This document shows positions 6,889 through 12,209 of a DNA stretch of 12,209 nt, in pieces. The position numbers and the translations under genes were made by a program. This stretch comes from Dechloromonas sp. UBA6271 (GTDB lineage Bacteria; Pseudomonadota; Gammaproteobacteria; Burkholderiales; Rhodocyclaceae). The stretch's first letter is position 1; each line of letters starts with the position of its first letter. Under the pieces are notes generated by a model that ran no database searches, had not been told where the DNA came from, and saw only the letters and a list, made by a program, of their open reading frames with translations. The stretch lies in assembly GCA_002440665.1 (NCBI GenBank), contig DJUX01000051.1:1-12209 (forward strand), in the 5' to 3' direction.

Positions 6889-7425
6889 ATGGCTGAATCC
6901 GTCACTATCGCCCGCCCTTACGCCGAAGCCCTGTTTCGTGCAGCCAAGGAAAGCGGCAATCTGGCCAAGTGGGCCGAGCAGGTTGCCCTGCTCGCCCAGG
7001 TGGCTGCCAATCCCGAAGCCCGCGAGGCTATCGGCGATCCCAATGTGGCGGCCCCGCAACTGGTCGACCTCTTCCGGTCTGCCTGCGGTACGGCGGTAGA
7101 TGCGGAGCTGTCGAACTTCATCCAGCTGCTGTCCAACAACGACCGTCTGGGACTGTTGCCGGAAATCGCCGGCTTGTACGAGAGTTACAAGCGGGGCGAG
7201 GAAGGCACCAAGCAGGCCGAAATCGTTTCGGCTTTCCCAATTGACGACAAGCAAGTGAAAGCCCTGATTCCCGAACTCGAAGCCGTCTTCAAGACCAAGC
7301 TCGAAACTTCGGTGACGGTTGATTCCACACTGATTGGCGGGATCAAGGTAATCGTTGGCGACCAGATGCTGGATGCTTCAGTACGCGGCAAGCTCGACGC
7401 CATGGCTACGGCGCTGAACAACTAG
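6889..7425 (+). CDS. atpH: F1Fo ATP synthase subunit delta (AtpH)
   Basis: Delta sits on top of F1 and joins it to the b dimer. The 178-residue protein begins MAESVTIARPYAEALFRAA, the usual N-terminal helix of the OSCP/delta family. The C-terminal domain carries the conserved block around LIGGIKVIVGDQMLDASVRGKL, near residues 147-169, ahead of the final helix. The ATG at 6889 follows the atpF stop by 3 nt; the nearest purine-rich site is AGGA at 6875-6878, inside the end of atpF and about 10 nt away, so translation is probably coupled. The stop (TAG) overlaps the AGGAG that serves atpA. Confidence 0.97.
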   Translation: MAESVTIARPYAEALFRAAKESGNLAKWAEQVALLAQVAANPEAREAIGDPNVAAPQLVDLFRSACGTAVDAELSNFIQLLSNNDRLGLLPEIAGLYESYKRGEEGTKQAEIVSAFPIDDKQVKALIPELEAVFKTKLETSVTVDSTLIGGIKVIVGDQMLDASVRGKLDAMATALNN

Positions 7426-7434
7426 GAGAATTTC

Positions 7435-8973
7435 ATGCAGTTGAATCCTTCCGAAATTTCTGAACTGATCAAGAGCAAGATCCAGAACCTGCAAGGCGCA
7501 TCGGAAGTGCGCACGCAGGGCACGGTGGTTTCCGTTACTGACGGCATCTGTCGTGTGCACGGCCTGCAAGACGTTATGCAGGGCGAAATGCTGGAATTCC
7601 CCGGCAACACTTTCGGCATGGCGCTCAACCTCGAGCGTGACTCCGTCGGTGCTGTGGTTCTTGGTGAATACGAGCACATCTCCGAAGGCGACATCGTCAA
7701 GACGACGGGCCGCATTCTGGAAGTCCCGGTCGGTACCGAGCTGCTTGGTCGCGTGGTCAACTCGCTCGGCCAGCCGATCGATGGCAAGGGGCCGCTGAAC
7801 AACAAATCGAGCGACAAGATCGAAAAAGTTGCTCCCGGCGTTATCTGGCGTAAATCGGTGTCGCAGCCGGTGCAAACCGGCCTCAAGGCCATTGATGCCA
7901 TGGTTCCGGTCGGTCGCGGTCAGCGCGAACTGATCATTGGCGACCGTCAGACCGGCAAGACTGCCGTTGCTGTCGACGCCATCATCAACCAGAAGGGCAC
8001 CGGCGTGAAGTGTATTTACGTCGCTGTCGGCCAGAAGGCTTCCACCGTAGCCAACGTCGTGCGCAAGCTCGAAGAGCACGGAGCCCTGTCGTACACCATC
8101 ATCGTCGCCGCCACCGCTTCCGAATCCGCCGCGTTGCAGTACATCGCGCCGTACTCCGGTTGCACCATGGGCGAATACTTCCGCGACCGTGGTGAAGACG
8201 CTCTGATCATTTATGACGATCTGACCAAGCAAGCTTGGGCCTATCGCCAGGTTTCCCTGCTGCTGCGCCGTCCGCCGGGCCGTGAAGCCTATCCGGGCGA
8301 CGTGTTCTATCTCCACTCCCGTTTGCTGGAGCGTGCCGCTCGCGTTTCCGAAGCTTGGGTCGAGAAGCTCAGCAATGGCGAAATCAAGGGCAAGACCGGT
8401 TCGCTGACCGCCCTGCCGGTGATCGAAACGCAAGCCGGTGACGTTTCCGCCTTCGTTCCGACCAATGTCATCTCGATTACCGACGGCCAGATCTTCCTGG
8501 AAACCGACCTCTTCAACGCCGGTATCCGCCCCGCTATCAACGCCGGTATTTCCGTTTCCCGCGTCGGTGGTGCAGCCCAGACCAAGATCATCAAGAAGCT
8601 CGGCGGCGGTGTCCGTCTGGCTCTGGCCCAGTATCGCGAACTGGCTGCCTTCGCGCAGTTTGCTTCCGATCTCGACGAAGCCACCCGCAAGCAGTTGGAG
8701 CGTGGTCGCTTGGTCACGGAACTGATGAAGCAGCCCCAGTACTCGCCGATGAGCATCTCCGAAATGGCCGTCACGTTGTACGCAGCTGACAAGGGTTACT
8801 TCGACGATGTCGAGGTCAAGCGTGCCCTGGAATGCGAAAAGGCCATGATCGGCTACCTGAAGGCCAACAATGGCGACCTCATCAACAAGATGGAGTCGAC
8901 TGCTGAACTGGATGGCGAATCCGAGAAGCAACTCGTTGCCGGTATCGTCGCTTTCAAGAGTAGCTGGGCCTGA
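7435..8973 (+). CDS. atpA: F1 ATP synthase subunit alpha (AtpA)
   Basis: Alpha forms the F1 hexamer with beta; it binds nucleotide at non-catalytic sites and gives the arginine finger to the catalytic sites. The 512-residue protein has the normal length. The N-terminal beta-barrel domain covers about 25-95. The P-loop GDRQTGKT is at 169-176. LIIYDDLTKQAWAYRQ follows at 257-272, with the Walker B aspartate. The alpha/beta family signature PAINAGISVS at 366-375 is followed by Arg376, matching the E. coli arginine finger in number. The ATG at 7435 has AGGAG at 7424-7428, spaced 6 nt and overlapping the atpH stop. atpG follows after 14 nt. A long open frame on the opposite strand is a coding shadow. 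Confidence 0.99.
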   Translation: MQLNPSEISELIKSKIQNLQGASEVRTQGTVVSVTDGICRVHGLQDVMQGEMLEFPGNTFGMALNLERDSVGAVVLGEYEHISEGDIVKTTGRILEVPVGTELLGRVVNSLGQPIDGKGPLNNKSSDKIEKVAPGVIWRKSVSQPVQTGLKAIDAMVPVGRGQRELIIGDRQTGKTAVAVDAIINQKGTGVKCIYVAVGQKASTVANVVRKLEEHGALSYTIIVAATASESAALQYIAPYSGCTMGEYFRDRGEDALIIYDDLTKQAWAYRQVSLLLRRPPGREAYPGDVFYLHSRLLERAARVSEAWVEKLSNGEIKGKTGSLTALPVIETQAGDVSAFVPTNVISITDGQIFLETDLFNAGIRPAINAGISVSRVGGAAQTKIIKKLGGGVRLALAQYRELAAFAQFASDLDEATRKQLERGRLVTELMKQPQYSPMSISEMAVTLYAADKGYFDDVEVKRALECEKAMIGYLKANNGDLINKMESTAELDGESEKQLVAGIVAFKSSWA

Positions 8974-8987
8974 TCTAGGAGAACGCC

Positions 8988-9848
8988 ATGCCTAGCGGCA
9001 AGGAAATTCGCAACAAGATCAAGAGCGTCGAAAACACGCGCAAGATCACCAAGGCCATGGAAATGGTGGCCGCATCCAAAATGCGCAAGGCGCAGGAACG
9101 GATGCGGGCTGCCCGCCCTTATGGCGAGAAGATCCGGCGCGTTGCAGGCAACCTGTCTCATGCTCTGACCGAGTACAGACACCCGTTCCTGGTGAATCGG
9201 GACCGTGCCACGATTGGCGTGGTCCTGATCACCTCGGACAAGGGGCTGTGCGGCGGTCTGAACTCCAACATCCTTCGTCTTGCAATTTCCAAGATGAAGG
9301 AACTGGAGTCTCAGGGCATCAAGTTCCAGGCGACCTGCATCGGCAACAAGGGTCTCGGTTTCATGCAGCGTGCTGGTGCCAAGATCGTCTCGCACGTGAC
9401 GGCTCTCGGGGATAAGCCGCATCTTGAGAAGCTGATCGGGCCGGTCAAGGTGCAGCTCGACGCCTACCTGAAGGGCGAGATCGACGCGCTGTATATTGGC
9501 TATACCCGCTTCATCAACACGATGAAGCAGGAGCCGGTGTTCGAACAACTGCTCCCGCTGTCCGGCGATGCTGTCGGTTCCGCCAAGACGAAGTGGGATT
9601 ATGTGTACGAACCGGATGCCAAGGCAGTCATCGACGACCTGCTGATCCGTTACGTTGAAGCTTTGATTTATCAGGCAGTGGCCGAAAATTTGGCCTCCGA
9701 GCAATCCGCCCGGATGGTCGCCATGAAGTCTGCCTCCGACAACGCCAAGAACGTTATCGGTGAATTGAAGCTGGTCTATAACAAGGCCCGTCAGGCCGCG
9801 ATTACCAAGGAATTGTCGGAAATCGTAAGCGGCGCCGCCGCCGTCTGA
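8988..9848 (+). CDS. atpG: F1 ATP synthase subunit gamma (AtpG)
   Basis: Gamma is the central rotating shaft that links the c ring to catalysis in beta. The 286-residue protein shows the family pattern: an N-terminal helix with NTRKITKAMEMVAASKM (16-32), the central Rossmann-like part with ITSDKGLCGGLN (81-92), and the C-terminal helix with SARMVAMKSASDNAKN. The N- and C-terminal helices form the coiled coil that enters the alpha-beta hexamer. AGGAG at 8977-8981 is 6 nt before the ATG. A 37-nt AT-rich gap with a possible small hairpin separates it from atpD. Confidence 0.98.
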   Translation: MPSGKEIRNKIKSVENTRKITKAMEMVAASKMRKAQERMRAARPYGEKIRRVAGNLSHALTEYRHPFLVNRDRATIGVVLITSDKGLCGGLNSNILRLAISKMKELESQGIKFQATCIGNKGLGFMQRAGAKIVSHVTALGDKPHLEKLIGPVKVQLDAYLKGEIDALYIGYTRFINTMKQEPVFEQLLPLSGDAVGSAKTKWDYVYEPDAKAVIDDLLIRYVEALIYQAVAENLASEQSARMVAMKSASDNAKNVIGELKLVYNKARQAAITKELSEIVSGAAAV

Positions 9849-9851
9849 CGC

Positions 9852-9873
9852 AAGCGCGAAGCTTTTAATTTTT
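9852..9873 (+). promoter_or_regulatory. Small stem and U-rich leader before atpD
   Basis: AAGC-GCGAA-GCTT (9852-9864) could form a 4-bp stem, followed by TTAATTTTT. It is too short to be a convincing terminator, but it might act as an mRNA processing point or a U-rich translation enhancer for atpD. It is the second-longest AT-rich gap between F1/Fo structural genes. The low confidence reflects the weak stem. Confidence 0.25.
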
Positions 9874-9885
9874 GGGGATTTGAAT

Positions 9886-11286
9886 ATGAGTCAAGGTTCA
9901 ATCGTTCAGTGTATCGGCGCCGTTGTGGACATCCACTTCCCGCGCGATGCGATGCCGAAGGTCTACGACGCGCTCAAGCTGGATGCTTCCGAATCGAATG
10001 GGATGGCTGAAGACGGCCTGACTTTCGAGGTTCAGCAACAACTGGGTGACGGCGTGGTTCGTACCATCGCCATGGGTTCTTCCGACGGTCTGCGTCGTGG
10101 CATGAAGGTTAACAACACCGGTGCCGGCATCTCGATTCCGGTTGGCATGGGCACGCTCGGTCGCATCATGGACGTTCTCGGTCGCCCGATCGACGAAGCC
10201 GGTCCGATCGATTCCAACGAGCTGCGTGAAATCCACGCCCCGGCTCCGAAGTTCGACGAACTGTCGTCCTCCGTCGATTTGCTGGAAACCGGCATCAAGG
10301 TTATCGACCTGATCTGCCCGTTCGCCAAGGGCGGCAAGGTCGGTCTGTTCGGTGGCGCCGGCGTCGGCAAGACCGTCAACATGATGGAGCTGATCAACAA
10401 CATCGCCAAACAGCACGCCGGCTTGTCCGTGTTTGCCGGCGTGGGTGAGCGTACCCGTGAAGGTAACGACTTTTACCACGAGATGAAGGACTCCAACGTT
10501 CTCGACAAGGTCGCGATGGTGTTCGGTCAGATGAACGAGCCACCGGGCAACCGTCTGCGCGTAGCGCTGACCGGTCTGACCATGGCCGAGCGTTTCCGTG
10601 ACGATGGCCGCGACATTTTGTTCTTCGTCGACAACATTTACCGCTACACGCTGGCTGGTACGGAAGTTTCCGCATTGCTCGGCCGTATGCCTTCCGCCGT
10701 GGGCTACCAGCCGACGCTGGCCGAAGAAATGGGCCGTCTGCAAGAGCGTATCACCTCGACCAAGGTTGGTTCGATCACCTCCATCCAGGCTGTCTATGTG
10801 CCTGCCGATGACTTGACCGACCCGTCGCCGGCCACCACCTTCCTGCACTTGGACTCCACGGTCGTGCTGTCGCGTGACATCGCCTCGCTGGGTATCTACC
10901 CGGCCGTCGATCCGCTCGACTCTACCTCGCGCCAGCTTGATCCGCAGGTCGTTGGTGAAGAGCACTATGCGGTCGCCCGTGCTGTGCAGATGAACCTGCA
11001 GAAATACAAGGAACTGCGTGACATCATCGCGATTCTCGGTATGGACGAACTGTCTCCCGAAGACAAGCTGGCCGTGTCCCGTGCTCGCAAGATCCAGCGC
11101 TTCCTGTCGCAGCCGTTCCACGTTGCCGAAGTCTTCACCGGTTCGCCGGGCAAGTTCGTTTCCCTCAAGGAAACGATCAAGGGCTTCAAGGGCATTTGTG
11201 ATGGCGAATACGATCACCTGCCGGAACAAGCATTCTACATGGTCGGTGGTATCGAGGAAGTCATCGAGAAGGCCAAGACGCTGTAA
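9886..11286 (+). CDS. atpD: F1 ATP synthase subunit beta (AtpD)
   Basis: Beta carries the three catalytic sites that make or hydrolyse ATP. I choose ATG at 9886 (466 residues, MSQGSIVQCIGAVVDIHF): GGGGA at 9874-9878 is 7 nt upstream. The in-frame TTG at 9880, two codons earlier, is only 1 nt from that site and is unlikely. The P-loop GGAGVGKT is at 156-163 with Lys162. GERTREGNDF at 187-196 carries the catalytic Glu188. The Walker B strand ILFFVDN has Asp249. These sit 7 positions after the E. coli numbers (155, 181, 242), due to a slightly longer N-terminal part. The segment VDNIYRYTLAGTEVSALLGR is very conserved. atpC follows after 27 nt. Confidence 0.99.
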   Translation: MSQGSIVQCIGAVVDIHFPRDAMPKVYDALKLDASESNGMAEDGLTFEVQQQLGDGVVRTIAMGSSDGLRRGMKVNNTGAGISIPVGMGTLGRIMDVLGRPIDEAGPIDSNELREIHAPAPKFDELSSSVDLLETGIKVIDLICPFAKGGKVGLFGGAGVGKTVNMMELINNIAKQHAGLSVFAGVGERTREGNDFYHEMKDSNVLDKVAMVFGQMNEPPGNRLRVALTGLTMAERFRDDGRDILFFVDNIYRYTLAGTEVSALLGRMPSAVGYQPTLAEEMGRLQERITSTKVGSITSIQAVYVPADDLTDPSPATTFLHLDSTVVLSRDIASLGIYPAVDPLDSTSRQLDPQVVGEEHYAVARAVQMNLQKYKELRDIIAILGMDELSPEDKLAVSRARKIQRFLSQPFHVAEVFTGSPGKFVSLKETIKGFKGICDGEYDHLPEQAFYMVGGIEEVIEKAKTL

Positions 11287-11313
11287 TTAGCGTCTCCAGC
11301 ATAGGAGCCAGTC

Positions 11314-11739
11314 ATGGCAATTTCTGTTCATTGTGACGTCGTCAGCGCGGAAGAGTCGATCTTCTCGGGTTTGGTCGAATTCGCCGTGTTTCCCGGCGAA
11401 GCCGGCGAACTCGGCATTCTGCCGCATCATACGCCGTTGCTTACCCGTATCAAGCCGGGGACGATTCGTCTGAAGCTGCAGGGTCAGGCCGATTTCGAAC
11501 TGGTGTATGTATCTGGCGGCATGCTGGAGGTTCAGCCGTCCATGATCACCGTGCTGGCCGATACGGCTATTCGCGCCCACGATCTGGACGAAGCCAAGGC
11601 CCTGGAAGCCAAGAAGCGGGCCGAAGAGGCGCTTGCCAATCGCAACGCCGAAATGGACTACGCTGCCGCGGAATCCGAACTGGCGCAGGCCATTGCCCAG
11701 TTGCACGCCATTCAGCGACTGCGCAAGTCGATCCACTAA
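11314..11739 (+). CDS. atpC: F1 ATP synthase subunit epsilon (AtpC)
   Basis: Epsilon binds gamma and the c ring, and its C-terminal helices can inhibit ATP hydrolysis. The 141-residue protein has the N-terminal beta-sandwich (about 1-86), with the conserved GELGILPHHTPLL at 31-43 and SGGMLEVQP near 67-75. An alanine- and glutamate-rich helical hairpin follows (about 90-139), so the regulatory domain is complete. AGGAG at 11303-11307 is 6 nt before the ATG. It is the last gene of the operon; a strong terminator starts 16 nt after the stop. Confidence 0.98.
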   Translation: MAISVHCDVVSAEESIFSGLVEFAVFPGEAGELGILPHHTPLLTRIKPGTIRLKLQGQADFELVYVSGGMLEVQPSMITVLADTAIRAHDLDEAKALEAKKRAEEALANRNAEMDYAAAESELAQAIAQLHAIQRLRKSIH

Positions 11740-11754
11740 GTCAGAGCATCAGCG

Positions 11755-11786
11755 AAAAAAAAGGGCAGCTTCGGCTGCCCTTTTTA
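11755..11786. terminator. Rho-independent terminator of the atp operon, likely bidirectional
   Basis: GGGCAGC (11763-11769), a TTCG loop and GCTGCCC (11774-11780) form a perfect 7-bp GC-rich stem with a stable tetraloop. It is followed by TTTTT (11781-11785) and preceded by eight A residues, so the same structure has a U tract in the minus-strand transcript too. It can end both the atp operon and the converging transposase transcript. Confidence 0.93.
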
Positions 11787-11790
11787 TTTG

Positions 11791-11806
11791 GCTATGTACC
11801 CATAGC
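11791..11806. repeat. Perfect 6-bp inverted repeat at the transposase stop codon
   Basis: GCTATG-TACC-CATAGC spans the minus-strand TAG stop (11792-11794) and the last codons of the transposase. It could be part of the insertion sequence end, a weak second hairpin, or chance. The terminal repeat of this element cannot be defined without its other end. Confidence 0.3.
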
Positions 11807-12209
11807 ATGTTGAACCTGAACGATACCCAAAGCGGCGCGCAGGAAATCGGCTGATGAAATTTCCCGGCCGTGCCGTTCAATCAGGCGTCGCCAGCCCAGA
11901 TAGTTGCCCAGGTAGCGGGTGGCCACGCCGTGGAAGCGGCGCATCCATTCCTTGAGTCGGCTATCGTAGGCATTGACGTTCTGGACATGATAGACACCGG
12001 CGACGACATGCTGACCAGCGGCCAGATTGACTGGGCGGTGGGTGATCCCCATTTCTTTGGCAACCGCCGCCAGCGCCTTTTCTCCGTCGGTGCACAGAAT
12101 GACATCGGCCGCCAAGAGCGGCTTGAGCGCCGCGCAGATGTGCGCCTTGTCGGCTTGCTCCAGCATGAAGTCTGCCGTGTTCCCGGTACGGTCCCGGCAG
12201 ATCAGTACG
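11792..12209 (-). CDS. IS1595/ISXO2-like transposase, C-terminal part
   Basis: The minus-strand frame enters from the right edge with no start in the window and ends at TAG (11792-11794), leaving about 138 C-terminal residues. An ATG at 12166 is internal: coding-like sequence VLICRDRTGNTADF precedes it in frame. From memory of the family, the ISXO2-like transposase core is clear: VILCTDGEKALAAVAKEMG (with the second catalytic aspartate in CTDG), then HRPVNLAAGQ, YHVQNVNAYDSRLKEWM and RFHGVATRYLGNYLGWRRL. The third catalytic position lies in the QNVNAYDSRLKEW region, but I cannot fix it exactly. The first catalytic aspartate would lie beyond the edge. No frameshift or internal stop is seen in this part, so the gene may be intact. 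It converges on atpC with the terminator between them. Confidence 0.85.
   Translation of the reverse strand, partial: VLICRDRTGNTADFMLEQADKAHICAALKPLLAADVILCTDGEKALAAVAKEMGITHRPVNLAAGQHVVAGVYHVQNVNAYDSRLKEWMRRFHGVATRYLGNYLGWRRLIERHGREISSADFLRAALGIVQVQHAMGT
11792..12209 (-). mobile_element. Insertion sequence of the IS1595 family, one end, boundary unresolved
   Basis: The transposase C-terminus implies an insertion sequence that extends past the right edge. Its left boundary should lie between the atpC stop (11739) and the transposase stop (11792), a gap of only 52 nt mostly filled by the terminator. The interval 11787-11806 is my best guess for the end, based on position only. IS1595 elements usually make 8-bp target duplications, but this cannot be checked with one side visible. 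Confidence 0.6.

Noticed and set aside
7378..8931. 517-codon open frame on the minus strand opposite atpA
   Set aside because: It mirrors the atpA gene, whose protein is complete and highly conserved. Long antisense frames are common opposite GC-rich, codon-biased genes, and the translation resembles no family I know.
9394..9401. CACGTG core inside atpG as parS
   Set aside because: The flanks do not match the GTTT/AAAC arms, and the bases are explained by coding sequence.
9880..9885. TTG start for atpD two codons upstream
   Set aside because: It is 1 nt from the GGGGA ribosome binding site, too close for initiation; the ATG at 9886 has good spacing.
9898..11229. 443-codon open frame on the minus strand opposite atpD
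   Set aside because: Coding shadow of atpD, with the same codon-bias cause and no recognisable domain.
12105..12166. ATG at 12166 as a start for the transposase
   Set aside because: The frame continues open to the window edge with family-like sequence (VLICRDRTGN) before it, so the true start lies outside.

Overview
The window is GC-rich and reads as a conserved chromosomal housekeeping locus of a betaproteobacterium, most likely Rhodocyclales (Dechloromonas/Azonexus-like). That placement is inferred from gene order, protein style and a FecR/DUF6600-type neighbour. I could not run a taxonomic search.

Layout. (1) Positions 1-415, minus strand: the 5' part of an exported FecR-like/DUF6600-like protein that runs off the left edge. 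(2) Positions 416-640: a divergent intergenic region with a hairpin just upstream of the minus-strand ribosome binding site, an imperfect inverted repeat and a weak promoter candidate for mnmG. (3) Positions 641-4750, plus strand: mnmG-rsmG-parA-parB. Each junction is a 4-base ATGA overlap, so tRNA wobble modification, 16S rRNA methylation and chromosome partition proteins are probably translationally coupled. (4) Positions 4816-11739: the full F1Fo ATP synthase operon atpIBEFHAGDC. A good sigma-70-type promoter (TTGACT-17-TACACT) lies inside the first codons of the longest atpI frame, which suggests that atpI really starts at a downstream TTG. (5) Positions 11755-11786: a strong hairpin terminator that can work in both directions. 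(6) Positions 11792-12209, minus strand: the C-terminal part of an IS1595/ISXO2-like transposase, tail-to-tail with atpC and cut by the right edge.

How the genes work together. MnmG (with MnmE, not in the window) modifies tRNA wobble uridines. RsmG methylates 16S rRNA. ParA and ParB segregate the chromosome origin region. The atp genes build the proton-driven ATP synthase: Fo is a, b2 and the c ring; F1 is alpha3 beta3 gamma delta epsilon; AtpI is an assembly factor. All catalytic residues I checked are present: MnmG Cys47/Cys277, the ParA deviant Walker A, the ParB GERR box, AtpB Arg208, AtpE Asp62, the AtpA arginine finger Arg376, and AtpD Lys162/Glu188.

I do not see a new biological system here. 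The more notable points are the atpI promoter/start conflict, the insertion sequence abutting the atp terminator with no obvious end sequence, small palindromes in the mnmG divergent region, and AU-rich leaders before atpE and atpD. There is no gene-free stretch longer than 300 bases.
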